This document shows positions 18,250 to 27,725 of a DNA stretch of 38,014 nucleotides, piece after piece (positions within the stretch are counted from its first letter, which is position 1; each line of letters begins with the position of its first letter). Source of the DNA: Methanosarcina sp. (GTDB lineage: Archaea > Halobacteriota > Methanosarcinia > Methanosarcinales > Methanosarcinaceae); contig PLUB01000075.1 in assembly GCA_003164755.1 (NCBI GenBank), positions 80,582-118,595 on the forward strand. The letters are read 5' to 3'. Under the pieces are notes generated by a model. That model searched no databases, was not told the origin of the DNA, and saw nothing but the letters and a program-made list of their open reading frames with translations. A program made the translations under genes and the position numbers.

Positions 18250-19300
18250 TTAGTGACTCTCAGCACTTCATAAGTATTAAATTATTTAGGCAAAGAATAC
18301 TTGACCTTCCGGAAAATGCTTATTTTAAAGGATTGAAATAATGGGAGTAAAGCTGGGAACCTTTATACATGTATAGGTCTTTTTTGACAGAAAGTTCTAT
18401 CAAAAAAGGATGAGAAAAAGCTAGAATCTGTAATCGAAGCTAAATCCAAAAATAGGATTAAGAAATTCTTGAAAAACACGTTGATGTAAATGAAATTACT
18501 TCTAATGTATGTGAATCTAAGTCTAAGGATGGTGAACCAATTTCCAATATTGTTGCAGTGTTGGATCAGTGCAAGAATACATCTTATTTGCAACAAATAA
18601 AATAGTGGATCAAATAGACTATTTTGCCAACCTAATATCATATTATTTAGCCTCTCAAAAATAAGTTGGTTGGTATCTATTTTGATGTAATAGGCACTTC
18701 TGAGTATTAACTGATGGAAAAACAAAACATGATCAATGGACAATAGCTAATTAAAATCAGCTCACTGAAATTGATTCATTGAGTCTTAGTAAAAATTCCC
18801 AATGAAATTGTTTTTCCGAAGTAGACTATTTACAAAGTTGAATCAATTTTTAATCTACTTTCATATTGAGAAAATAAGTGGAATTCTTGTGACATCTGTA
18901 GGAAGTGGTATTGTTCATAGATATTAACATAATATTAGGAATAGGGCATTGATGTTTGCTTCAGACAAACTCATACTCCCATCCTTCTACGACACCAAAA
19001 TTGAACGCTATAGGCCAGCTCGTTTTTATAAAAATCCTTATTCATATAGGGGATATTTTGAAGAGTGGCTTGAGAGAAGACTAAACTTCTTTCCTAACTC
19101 AATAATCAACGCTTATGTAATTACTTAGCTGAAACCTTAAAAAATAGTAGATGTACTTGAGCAGAGTAAAAAAATACTTTTAAGCTCTATTTTTTGGAGA
19201 GATGATGTGCTAACTGCTTTCTCTTATATGACTTAGGAGAAAGAAAAGGTTTCTTCCAGACTTACAAAAAATTTATTTTCAAAAAAATTGATTAATTGGT
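18250..19300. other. Unassigned decayed sequence
   Basis: Short readable pieces on the plus strand suggest dead genes: HVDVNEITSNVCESKSKDGE at about 18478-18540, and a longer piece at about 18955-19125 starting LMFASDKLILPSFYDTKIER and containing EEWLERRLNFFPNSI. Neither is long enough or familiar enough to name. The minus-strand frame 18743-18363 looks like a shadow of the first. No intact gene is visible. Confidence 0.4.
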
Positions 19301-19307
19301 CTATTGT

Positions 19308-19398
19308 AGAGGATTTTGAGAAAACTCCGATTTTCATGAGTCGTACATATATTATTTGTAAGCATACGATGAAATTTAGGAGTTTTTCGAAATCCTCT
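19308..19398. repeat. Palindromic repeat, copy 9
   Basis: The left arm is AGAGGATTTTGAGAAAACTC and the right arm is GGAGTTTTTCGAAATCCTCT, nearly perfect complements over 20 bp. It is a good reference copy for the family. Confidence 0.82.
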
Positions 19399-19558
19399 GT
19401 AGTTTGAATCATAAATACTCGATTTGACTATTAAATTGTGAGGTGAGTTGCTGAATAACATAAGCATATGAGTCTCTGTATATTTCCCAAACAAGGACAA
19501 ACTCATTTTTTTTCTGAGTTGATTACATACTCATCCCCACTACTAAATAGGAGCCTAT

Positions 19559-19678
19559 TCACTTACAAGTGTCTAGAAGCCCCTTCTTTTTACCTCCCCT
19601 TTCTTTTTCAGAGGGGTGTATGGGCTCTACTTTAGCTTTTTCTTCTTTCTCTGGTTCTGTCTTCTTTTTTTCCGCCAT
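19559..19678 (-). CDS. Small Lys/Glu-rich protein, 39 residues
   Basis: This short frame starts at ATG 19678 behind AAGGTGAAT, a good Shine-Dalgarno at 6-nt spacing. It encodes MAEKKKTEPEKEEKAKVEP, then IHPSEKERGGKKKGLLDTCK and a TGA stop. TTTAAATA at 19793-19800 could be its TATA box, leaving a long leader. The highly charged, low-hydrophobicity composition is unlike random AT-rich DNA here. I do not recognise a family. It may be a real small protein or the truncated start of a longer one. Confidence 0.45.
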   Translation of the reverse strand: MAEKKKTEPEKEEKAKVEPIHPSEKERGGKKKGLLDTCK

Positions 19679-20017
19679 AGATTCACCTTCTCAATTAGCT
19701 TACAGCTTTGATAAAAAATGGTTTTATTTTAGATTTCAATCTCATGTTCAAGGATCCGGTTAATCTTCAAAGAATTCCCATTTTTTAAGTCTTATTTAAA
19801 TTGCTTTTGACAATTCTCTGTTCCACTGGGACTTAAATAAAGACCCTCTGATCCTTTCATAGCTAGCAAATTATACTTTTTTGATGCCTAATTTGTAATA
19901 TATGAATCTTTGAGCACCAAGTAGCCGATTCTTAGTGTTGATTAGTTTCTGTATACTGTCCCTCCTCTAAGTATCCACATTAAACGGATTAAATCGGATT
20001 GCGAATTTGTCTTAATT

Positions 20018-20118
20018 TAGAGACTTTTAATATCTTCTGGGATAGTTAAAAATTATAACTATCTCCCAAATTAAATGACTGCAATCAATCAAAAACCCAG
20101 AAAATAATAAAGTCTCTA
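20018..20118. repeat. 101-bp imperfect palindrome, different family
   Basis: The outer arms are TAGAGACTTTTAATATCTTC and the complement of its far end, which on the minus strand reads TAGAGACTTTATTATTTTCT. Both arms continue to TGGG. An inner GATAGTTAAAAATTATAACTATC forms a second hairpin. It resembles a small MITE or a strong hairpin. It is unrelated in sequence to the eleven-copy family. Confidence 0.65.
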
Positions 20119-20182
20119 CATTAAGTATGCTCACTTGATTTATTAAATTTTTGTAATAATTCAAATGAAAAAAATAAGCTTC

Positions 20183-20197
20183 TTAACTATTCAGCTT
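20183..20197. repeat. IS-end-like word TAACTATTCAGCTTA
   Basis: Its first 12 bases match the 14-bp inverted ends of the element at 37656-37844. It may be a solo IS end. Chance similarity is possible in AT-rich DNA. Confidence 0.35.
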
Positions 20198-20401
20198 ATT
20201 GGACACGATCCTCTTTACCAAAAACTCAAAATTTGCTTTTGGAATCTTGCATTTTAAGTGACTAATAGAGTTTTTAATTCTGACAGAGATCCTCCTAATT
20301 CTTAGTGATTAGAAGCAGAATGGCTTTTTGGATAAACTCAATCATACTGCTTCTGGCAGATTCCGCATTAAAATTGGTCACAACAGCAAAAGAATCTAGA
20401 T

Positions 20402-21502
20402 TCAATAGTCAAAAAGACTTTTTTGACCTTTTCTTTTCAGAAGAGAACTTACTCTAACTCCCACACGTCGTAACTCGACATGGCTTTCCGAAAGTAACTC
20501 CCTCATGATTTCGTGAGCCATTTCGACAAGGACTTCCTTGGAATGGACGTGGTGGTTTAATGTGCGGCTTTTAGTATACATTCTTAAGTTTGAATTTATG
20601 ACCATAACGGTTACGGTCCTGAAGGAGAGTTCCATTGAATCGAGTTTGCAGATTACATCCTCCACTAATTTATTCAGTAACTGAGAAATAAGCTTAATGT
20701 CAAGAGTATCTTTAGGCAAAGTTGAAATCCGGCTTATCTGTTCGGAACCGTCTCTTTCTTTTAGTGGAGAATCATCGATTCCTGCTGCAGCTTTTTTGAG
20801 CCAGATTCCTCGGTTTTTTCCGAATGTGGAAATCAGGTGTGTAACATCGTGCTCTGCAAGATCTTTTATCGTAATAATGCCCATTTTCTGCAGTTTCCCT
20901 GCAGTTACATCACCAATTCCCCAGAGTTTGGAAACTTTAAGAGGCAATAGGAAACTCTCAAGCTCATTTGGACTTACAACAGTGATCCCATCAGGTTTTT
21001 TTATAGAGGAGGTCATCTTGGCAATAAGCTTATTTGGTCCGATACCCACTGAACATGTCAGGTTTTCTGTTTCCTTTATTTCATTCTTGATTTGCATACC
21101 GATTTCAAAGGCGCGGCTGAAGTTTCCACCTGTTTTTTCAGTAATTCCCAGGAATGCCTCATCAATGCTTATTTGCTCAAAGGCATCTCCCTCCTCTCTG
21201 ACATCAACATAATTTCGAAGAATTTCCATGACCCTGTTCGAAATAGATGTGTAAAACTCCTTCCTAACAGGCAGGAAAACAGCTTTAGGATTCAGCTTTT
21301 TTGCTTTCGAACAAGGAATACCCGATATGATCCCATATCCCCGTGCGACATAGTTACAGGCGCTGACAGCTCCACTTAGCTCATTTCTTCCTGAGAGCAT
21401 GCAGACTACTACGGCTTTTCCTCGGAGTTCCGGATTTTCCCGCTCCTCTATAGCTGCAAAAAAATAATCCATGTCTACATGGAGAATAACACGTTGCATC
21501 AT
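20402..21502 (-). CDS. dinB: DNA polymerase IV (Y-family)
   Basis: The protein is 366 residues from the ATG pair at 21502/21499; an in-frame TTG at 21541 adds 13 residues with no family match or ribosome-binding site. It is a translesion polymerase. The N-terminal HVDMDYFFAAIEE holds the first catalytic aspartate, and QISIDEAFLG the DE pair in the palm. KLWGIGDVTAGKLQKMG is a helix-hairpin-helix in the thumb, and the little-finger domain ends near RRVGVRV. The C-terminal QKSLFDY resembles a PCNA-binding PIP peptide. It stands alone; TTTAAATTA near 21580 on the minus strand is a plausible TATA box. Confidence 0.94.
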   Translation of the reverse strand: MMQRVILHVDMDYFFAAIEERENPELRGKAVVVCMLSGRNELSGAVSACNYVARGYGIISGIPCSKAKKLNPKAVFLPVRKEFYTSISNRVMEILRNYVDVREEGDAFEQISIDEAFLGITEKTGGNFSRAFEIGMQIKNEIKETENLTCSVGIGPNKLIAKMTSSIKKPDGITVVSPNELESFLLPLKVSKLWGIGDVTAGKLQKMGIITIKDLAEHDVTHLISTFGKNRGIWLKKAAAGIDDSPLKERDGSEQISRISTLPKDTLDIKLISQLLNKLVEDVICKLDSMELSFRTVTVMVINSNLRMYTKSRTLNHHVHSKEVLVEMAHEIMRELLSESHVELRRVGVRVSSLLKRKGQKSLFDY

Positions 21503-21944
21503 AGTAAAATAGGGGGGAAGATTTGTATAATTATCTCTCAAGTTTAAAATACAAGAGATTACAAGAATTATAATTTAATTTAAATACCACTTTTGAATAA
21601 ATACAATAAATATATCCAAAAAAATAATTGAGTTGAACGAAATAAACTCTCCGAAATATACTAATTTGACTATATCAACTTTCTCATTGCTTCAGTATTT
21701 TCGAATATCTTCAGTTCAAAAACTATTTCTACAAATCAGGAAAACCTCTAAAAAATAATTTATGGTAATAAAGTCTTTGAATATGACAAAGAAAGTTGAC
21801 TCTTCGTCTGGTATGATACAGAGAGTCTATATATATTCTTAATTATGTAGTATTATAAATATAGTAACTTTACCTGATGGCGTAAACTATATTTATCAAG
21901 GAGTTCTTGATATTTTACACTATGGAATGCGGTAAGTAATGAAT
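21503..21944. other. dinB upstream region with repeat family C copy 2
   Basis: Besides the dinB promoter region, 21700-21840 resembles 17130-17260 and the reverse of 29385-29520. Shared features are TTCAGTATTTTCGAATATCTTC followed by ATTTCTACAAATCAGG and later GGTATGATACAGA. The remnant reads like coding sequence in pieces but is not identifiable. Confidence 0.45.
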
Positions 21945-22165
21945 CTCTATCCTTTAGGTAGGGGGTGAAGTGAACCCTCGAATCGATTTGTTTTAGTTTA
22001 ATTCTATAAATCATCGCTTATTTGTAAAATTATTTATTTTTGTCACAATGTTAGAGGTGGCTCCAAGTACTTCTAACCAGGAGTGATATGCATTGGAATT
22101 AAAAACCTTTATCATAGCTACAGTCAGATCATCTATCACATAGTATTGGTGTATAAGTATAGATA
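21945..22165 (+). repeat. Repeat S, copy 2
   Basis: This is the inverted partner of 18030-18245. The minus strand reads DDLTVAMIKVFNSNAYHS, WLEVLGATSN and IVTKINNFTNK without a stop, better preserved than copy 1. It is followed by palindromic repeat copy 10 but not by a tnpA relic of the copy-1 type. Confidence 0.6.
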
Positions 22166-22169
22166 CAGT

Positions 22170-22262
22170 AGACAAAATTTTGATAAACTCTAATTTTTAA
22201 GAGTCATATATATACAATTTATAACCATAGGGGAAAATTTAGGGGTTTCTCGAAATCCATTA
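22170..22262. repeat. Palindromic repeat, copy 10
   Basis: The left arm is AGACAAAATTTTGATAAACT and the right arm is AGGGGTTTCTCGAAATCCAT. The arms are less symmetric than in copies 7 and 9. It lies between repeat S copy 2 and a second type of tnpA relic. Confidence 0.72.
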
Positions 22263-22309
22263 TATTCTAATAAGCGAGTTAAGAAGAATTAAGTTTCTAT
22301 CTTTACAAC

Positions 22310-22465
22310 TATTTACTTGAAACACGGCTACAAAATTAATATTATTGAAGTGGTAAAAGATCACGTTTACTTATTCATGGAATTAATCCAATCAACTTTC
22401 TATTATGTGGGTAGTTCTTACAGAATTTTCAAGCTTCGTCCTGAACTAAAAGATCCATTGGGGCT
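22310..22465 (+). pseudogene. Second-type IS200/IS605 TnpA relic
   Basis: The plus strand reads HGYKINIIEVVKDHVYLFME then GSSYRIFKLRPELKDPLG, which matches the central part of IS200-type TnpA: DHVHLF around the HUH motif, then SYRIFK and PELK. Here HVH is HVY. Only about 50 residues remain and a stop follows, so it is a fragment. The sequence differs from the tnpA relics at 5940 and 17442, so it derives from a different element. Confidence 0.65.
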
Positions 22466-23610
22466 ATAAAAATATTTGGAATAGTTCTGAGCAAATACTG
22501 TTTTTCAAGATATTGTTTACACTGATCTTACTTTCTAGAAGCAGTAATCGTCAAGAAATTGTTAAACTGGTAACAGATTGACTTGCGGAATTGTACAATA
22601 TTCCAGTAAAATTACTCCTGAATTTCTTGATGAAATCAATAAGGGGATAATCCAAGCTCTGCTCTATTATATTGAGAGATATATTCTCTCAAAAATCTGC
22701 AAAAAAATCACAAAATTGTTTAGTGGGACAAAAAAATTTCTACTTCATAACTTTACAAGATTGAATTTTCTAGGGCAATTACAATAAAACGGGATTAAGA
22801 TGTATGGATGAATTTTTTATGAACTATTTAATAAAGATTGTAATCGAATACGAATATTAATTTAGAACTCTAGCAAATTGGAACTGTTGTATTCAATTGT
22901 GGGCTATGAACATTGCTTTTTTCACAAAATTTTTAATTGAATAATAAATTTGAATTGTGCTCAGATAATATGTGGGCATTCCTGATTTTGTTATCATCAT
23001 TTATATCGTATCTGCGGAATCTAACAAATAAGAAAGGTAAAATATGACTATACTATATCTCAGGACTAAAATAATTATATCATTATCCCTAATTTGATAT
23101 GTTGAAAGGAGATTTTCATATTTTAGAGGAATAAATAATTATAGTGAACAAATTTTGATCCATTTCTTAAGATTCAATTTGCCAGATATTTATCTGTTCC
23201 TTGATCATTATTTTTAAAAATTTTGATCGAATTACTATTATTGAATTTTGCATATTATATAGATAACAGGAAAAATAGTTATATCGATGTAATAAATTAG
23301 GGAGGATGAAAAATGTTAAAAATAAACTCAACACTCTACTCAAATATTTTTTATACTGTGGAGTAGGAAACTGGCAAATCCTAAATTATTTTGATGAAAT
23401 TTTTGAAAACTATCAAAGTAATTTTTGACGAAAATATTAGGTTTCATTTCAAATGTAATGCTATCAAACTAATTTTAACTTTACAAACCAGATTCTTATA
23501 TAATAAATATGAAGTGAAATTTTATCCAAAGTCTACACAGAAATGCCACTAAACAAAATGGGGAATTAAGAGCTAGATATGTTGGGAATCAAAAATTTTG
23601 AAAAATTAAA
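22466..23610. other. AT-rich gap without recognisable genes
   Basis: The frame at 22578-22787 (69 codons) has no ribosome-binding site or familiar motif and is probably chance or part of a decayed transposase. I see no tRNA, repeat of the listed families, or promoter-gene pairing in the rest of this stretch. Confidence 0.45.
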
Positions 23611-23695
23611 CGACGAGAGGGGGATTCGAACCCCCGAGATGCGAAACATCACGGGATTAGCAATCCCGCGCCATACCGGGCTTGGCTATCTCGTC
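23611..23695 (-). tRNA. tRNA-Ser (anticodon GCU)
   Basis: The 85-nt sequence on the minus strand folds as a class II tRNA. The 7-bp acceptor stem is GACGAGA/TCTCGTC with discriminator G. The D arm lies in TAGCCAAGCCCGGTATGGC, and the anticodon stem-loop is CGGGA-TTGCTAA-TCCCG with anticodon GCT. The long variable arm is GATGTTTCGCATC, and the T arm is GGGGGTTCGAATCCCCC. CCA is not encoded. It reads AGC/AGU serine codons. The long variable arm and G discriminator fit serine identity. Confidence 0.96.
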
Positions 23696-23830
23696 AATGA
23701 GATGATTTGAAAATGCGTTTCTTAAATGCATTTTACATATTTAATTATTTCCGAGGAGGTATTTCTCAAAAACTATTTTTTCCACAGCATCATTAATTAT
23801 ATAATTACAACAAGCTATAAACCATTTTAA

Positions 23831-24147
23831 GTGATGAGCATGCCTCAAGTCGTTGAATCTTGGAGATTCCAGTAGACTGGATCCTCTTCTCCACCCCGTG
23901 CCCCCGTAAGCGACAGTTGCCCACAGTGAGTCTGCTCCCTTCCGGGCCTCGACCGATTTCCGCAGTTAGGGTATGAATATCTGTTTTCCAGCAAATCCGC
24001 ATACCTGCACCATCCAAACAGGACGAAGCTTCTCAGTTGAGACTCCAGGCTGAAATTTCTTCGACGCATCTTCTCTCGGTTTCGTCCCCCGCGTATCGAC
24101 GATTTCGGGTTACAGGTAACGCCGGGCTACCCGGACTAGCTCATCAG
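23831..24147 (-). ncRNA. Signal recognition particle (7S) RNA
   Basis: The minus-strand transcript of about 317 nt contains the helix 8 signature GGCCCGGAAGGGAGCAG (around 23945), the conserved site for SRP54 binding. The 5' end TGATGAGC (24146-24139) pairs with the 3' end GCTCATCA (23839-23832), giving helix 1, a feature of archaeal SRP RNAs. GC content is much higher than the surroundings. Length fits archaeal SRP RNA. A TATA box sits 25 bp upstream of the inferred 5' end. Open frames on this strand (24017-23805, 24069-23845) are artefacts of the RNA gene. Exact ends are inferred from pairing. Confidence 0.92.
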
Positions 24148-24167
24148 CTATATAAAGACACTTGTAA

Positions 24168-24175
24168 TTTATAAA
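24168..24175 (-). promoter_or_regulatory. TATA box of SRP RNA gene
   Basis: TTTATAAA is centred about 25 bp upstream of the inferred RNA 5' end at 24147, ideal archaeal spacing. Confidence 0.7.
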
Positions 24176-24384
24176 ACTATCCCCACTGATATTTATTTTT
24201 TTGGCGAAAGGATCCGAAAGACTAAAATTGGCTTATAAAAAAGGAAAAAATGGACATTAAAGCTTCTTTAACCTAATTTTTACAATTGAGTAAAAATGGT
24301 TACTCTTTTGCTTGTGTTATTTGATCCAAGGGATACAAACACAAAAAATCCCTTCAATCCCTTATAAAGATATATGCGTTCCTA

Positions 24385-24870
24385 TCAGATAGATTCTTGA
24401 TGTTCAATTTTTTTATGAAAAAGTTAATTTTTGTGAGATCTTTAGCAAGCTAAAAGAAACGATATGGATAACAATAACTTATTGATAGGCTTGATGGGCT
24501 ATAAGTCACTGATGATTTTAGGATCAAGGAATCTGGCAAATGTCTAATTAGAAAGAAATTAGTGACATCCCAAATCTTTAAAAATTCCATGAAATAGTAC
24601 CTTATAGGACTTTTGAAATTTTGGGGAGTAACATAGATATAATTTTCTCGGATATTCTGAGCAGTCGTTTTTCTTTTTGTGATCTGAAGAAACATATTTA
24701 AACTTGGACTGGAGAAGTATAACTCTTCACAGAACTAGATCTAGATTTGGTAGGCATGGATACAGTAGAGATAACATAATTGATAAGTTACAGAATATTT
24801 GGAATTAATAACTTTAAGAAACCCATAGACATAACGTTTGGATATCGAGTGAATGGATAACTTTTTTTGT
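24385..24870 (+). pseudogene. IS1634-type transposase relic, second copy
   Basis: The sequence is homologous to the reverse complement of about 380-850. Shared DNA includes CAATTTTTTTATGAAAA and TTAATTTTTGTGAGAT. Readable pieces on the plus strand are DDFRIKESGK near 24510, RTFEILGSNIDIIFSDILSS near 24625, and ITFGYRV near 24836. Several stops and frameshifts are present. It is followed almost at once by an IS5-type relic. The minus-strand frame 24695-24450 is its shadow. Confidence 0.65.
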
Positions 24871-24894
24871 TTCTAATATTTTTTTGACATTTAT

Positions 24895-25345
24895 TATTAA
24901 GTGAAAAGTAGACTCTATAAATAATTCTATAACTTTTTTTTTGAGTCCATACTTTTTAACAAAACAGTTTTCTGAGACCTACCTGAAGCTGAAGTAATTA
25001 TTATGCTCAAAATGCTTGTTTTACAGCAATGTTGTGGTCTTTCTGATTTTGAACTTGAGAAATAATGTATTGATCGAATTTCTTCAATTTGTTTTGGTTT
25101 ACTTGATTACATAACAGACATTACCCATGTCTACTAATTTAGAAAAATCATTATTGATAACTGTAAAGAAGATGAAATATGGGGACAGTTTCAAAGCCAA
25201 CTTTATTACCTTAGTTTGAAAATAAAAAATGAAATGATTCAGAACGCTACTTTTATCCACGTAGATATGGGATATTCAAAAGCGGATAAACTTCGAGAAA
25301 ATGAAGCAAAAATAAGGCCAAATATAAAAATTAGTGCGAAAGGTT
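24895..25345 (+). pseudogene. IS5-family transposase relic
   Basis: Pieces on the plus strand follow the order of IS5-type transposases. EVIIMLKMLVLQQCCGLSDF is near 24995-25050, and CIDRISSICFG follows. Then come DEIWGQFQSQLYYLSLKIKN near 25175 and NATFIHVDMGYSKADKLREN near 25244, ending NEAKIRP. The last stretch corresponds to the ATFIHADPGHAKADKPRGNEAKTR motif holding a catalytic aspartate. After that the similarity stops. The 92-codon frame starting at 25216 is therefore not a gene in its own right. Confidence 0.75.
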
Positions 25346-25522
25346 TGGACAGGATTCTCGATAAAAAAAAGTTAGATGTAAATCGGAATCCTCTGTTGTT
25401 TATTAATTGTATTTTTCATTTTCATGAGAAGTGGCAAATAATAGCCAGCTGCGATTCTAAATTACTTTCCCAAGACTGCATATTGGCAAACTGAATGGCT
25501 ACTTTATTTTCAAGATCATACT

Positions 25523-26884
25523 TCAGTTTGTCAATGACTGAATTGGAGCCGGGATTCTTCCACCCCGCTTTACGAAAACTTCCGAACTGAAATTGCTTAC
25601 CGGCATAATAGGTGCACATCCAAGCAACCCGCCAAATTCAACTGAGTCCCCCACTCTTTTTCCAGGCACTGGAATGATCCTGACTGCAGTGGTTTTTCTG
25701 TTAATTACCCCTATTGCCATCTCGTCAGCTATGATTGCAGAAAGTGTGGATGTAGGCGTATCTCCAGGCACTGCGATCATATCCAGGCCGACTGAACAGA
25801 CGCTTGTCATGGCTTCTAGTTTTTCGAGAGAGAGAGCTCCAGCTTCAACAGCTTCTATCATGCCTGCGTCCTCACTTACAGGAATGAAAGCCCCACTCAG
25901 ACCCCCTACGGAGGAAGATGCCATAGCTCCTCCTTTTTTCACTGCATCATTCAGAAGGGCAAGTGCTGCTGTCGTTCCATGAGTCCCACAACGTTCAAGT
26001 CCCATTGCTTCCAGAATGGTAGCAACGCTATCTCCTATCGTAGGAGTCGGAGCTAGGGAGAGATCAAGGATACCGAACTCAATTCCGAGCCTCCGAGAAA
26101 CTTCCTTTCCTATCATTTCTCCCATACGAGTTATTTTAAAGGTTGTCTTCTTGATAGTCTCTGAAATTTCCGTGAGATTCGGGTTTTCAAGTTCCCGAAT
26201 GGCAGCGTTCACAACACCTGGTCCGCTTACACCTACATTGATAACGCACTCAGGTTCACCAACTCCATGAAAGGCTCCGGCCATGAAGGGGTTATCTTCT
26301 GGGGCATTGGCAAAGATCACAAGTTTGGCACAGCCAATCCCATCTTTATCAGCAGTCAACTCAGCAGTTTTTTTGATGATGTTGCCCATCAAGCTAATAG
26401 CATCCATATTAATTCCAGCTCTTGTGGTAGCAACATTTACTGACGAGCAAACTTTTTCAGTGCTTGCAAGGGATTCTGGGATCGAATTAATGAGTTTCAG
26501 GTCTCCTGGAGTTGTGCCTTTGTGGACAAGGGCACTAAAACCTCCTATAAAATCTACATTTGTATCTTTTGCAGCTTCATCCATCGTTTTTGCAATGGAA
26601 ACAAAATCTGGAGCTTTACAACTTTCAGCCACTAGGGCTATCGGAGTTACAGAAATTCTTTTGTTGATTATGGGTATTCCATAGAGACTCTGAATCTCAT
26701 TCGTTGTGCTGACAAGCCTTTTTGCGTGGGCAGTTATTTTCTCGTAGATATTTTCATTGAAAGTTTCTATATTATGATGGCTGCAGTCCCTGAGGCTAAT
26801 CCCCAGTGTCACTGTTCTGATATCCAGGTGTTCCATTCTGACCATCCTGATTGTTTCCATAATTTCGTAAGGGTTTATATGCAT
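25523..26884 (-). CDS. UPF0210 (DUF711) family protein
   Basis: This 453-residue protein is a member of UPF0210/DUF711, a conserved family in archaea and bacteria related in fold to glycyl-radical enzymes. Recognisable parts are [14 protein letters not shown] near the start, [18 protein letters not shown] and [17 protein letters not shown] segments, [40 protein letters not shown], and a C-terminal [15 protein letters not shown]. The ATG at 26884 follows GGGAGT at good spacing. It is directly downstream (23 nt) of the UPF0237 ACT-domain gene, a pairing also found in bacteria. The ACT protein may sense a ligand for it; biochemical function is not established as far as I know. Confidence 0.92.
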   Translation of the reverse strand: MHINPYEIMETIRMVRMEHLDIRTVTLGISLRDCSHHNIETFNENIYEKITAHAKRLVSTTNEIQSLYGIPIINKRISVTPIALVAESCKAPDFVSIAKTMDEAAKDTNVDFIGGFSALVHKGTTPGDLKLINSIPESLASTEKVCSSVNVATTRAGINMDAISLMGNIIKKTAELTADKDGIGCAKLVIFANAPEDNPFMAGAFHGVGEPECVINVGVSGPGVVNAAIRELENPNLTEISETIKKTTFKITRMGEMIGKEVSRRLGIEFGILDLSLAPTPTIGDSVATILEAMGLERCGTHGTTAALALLNDAVKKGGAMASSSVGGLSGAFIPVSEDAGMIEAVEAGALSLEKLEAMTSVCSVGLDMIAVPGDTPTSTLSAIIADEMAIGVINRKTTAVRIIPVPGKRVGDSVEFGGLLGCAPIMPVSNFSSEVFVKRGGRIPAPIQSLTN

Positions 26885-26907
26885 AAAAGTACTCCCGATT
26901 TACTCAG

Positions 26908-27186
26908 TTAGATCCTGTGCATGAAATGAAAAACGTCTTCATGCTGCACCTTGACCTCAACTCCCATTTTCTTTCCCCCCTTATCCATAGCTTCCTGAAA
27001 AGCTGCGAGGTCAAAATTCTGCATTGGGGCTTCTGCAAGCATGATCATGGTGAAAATGTCCTGCATAATTGTCTGACTGATATCAACAATATTCACATTG
27101 AAACTGGCCATCACTGTAGTGATACTAGCAACTATTCCTACCCGATCGCTGCCTATAACTGTAATAATGAAACGACTTGATGTCAT
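26908..27186 (-). CDS. UPF0237 ACT-domain protein
   Basis: This 92-residue single ACT domain begins MTSSRFIITVIGSDRVGIVA, followed by VNIVDISQTIMQDIFTMIML. ACT domains bind small ligands, usually amino acids, and act as regulators. GGAGAT precedes the ATG at 27186. Length is typical of UPF0237. It is co-directional with and 23 nt upstream of the UPF0210 gene, so the two are almost surely one operon. Confidence 0.92.
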   Translation of the reverse strand: MTSSRFIITVIGSDRVGIVASITTVMASFNVNIVDISQTIMQDIFTMIMLAEAPMQNFDLAAFQEAMDKGGKKMGVEVKVQHEDVFHFMHRI

Positions 27187-27319
27187 TTTATATCTCCTGT
27201 TGCTTGGAAATTTTCTTCGAAGTCATGTTCATACTCTAAACTGAAATATTTTATTCAGTCTGAAGACCTGATGACTAATAAAATAAACTATTGATAATTA
27301 TTCAAATACTCTGATTTCT

Positions 27320-27725
27320 AGCTTGGAATTGAAGCAGTAAATGTAGGAATTTCTGTTTATTATACAAATTCAGGAAACCTTATTGAGAAGTTGAAAATGG
27401 CACACAGGAAAAGAGTACTTGAAAAGAAGATCATAGCACTGACGCTTTACAAAGTGCTGATAATTGATGAAATTGACTACTTACTATTTGGTGAAGACAA
27501 ATTTCACTGTCTATTTCAGCTGATCTCCATATGTTATTAATAGAACTACAACAACATTTACCTAAATCAAGTTATCGGAAGTATGGGGGAGATATTCAAG
27601 TCCTATATAATGGCACTAGTGAACTTGATAAGACACTGTATCATTGTATACAACGATTAATATCATGAAGAATAATTATATGTTAAAGGAAATGAAGAAA
27701 CAGAGAATCAAAGCGGTAAATCTTT
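27320..27725 (+). pseudogene. IS21 IstB ATPase relic
   Basis: The plus strand reads GIEAVNVGISVYYTNSGNLI, then EKLKMAHRKRVLEKK, then VLIIDEIDYLLFGEDKFHCL with Walker B (IIDE), then FQLIS. A stop follows and MGEIFKSYIMA is found in a new frame near 27583. This matches the central and C-terminal part of IstB, the AAA+ helper of IS21 transposition. The N-terminal Walker A part is missing and no istA is visible. Confidence 0.75.

Larger units (their letters stand above)
19679..20400. other. Gap between small ORF and dinB
   Basis: Within it are a 101-bp palindrome (20018-20118) and an IS-end-like word (20183-20197). No coding sequence is convincing. Confidence 0.5.

Noticed and set aside
23805..24069. 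Two minus-strand frames within the SRP RNA region
   Set aside because: The sequence has the helix 8 motif and end pairing of SRP RNA; the frames are by-products.
25216..25494. 92-codon open frame as a gene
   Set aside because: Its first half is the IS5-type transposase motif region and continues upstream in other frames, so it is a fragment of a relic.
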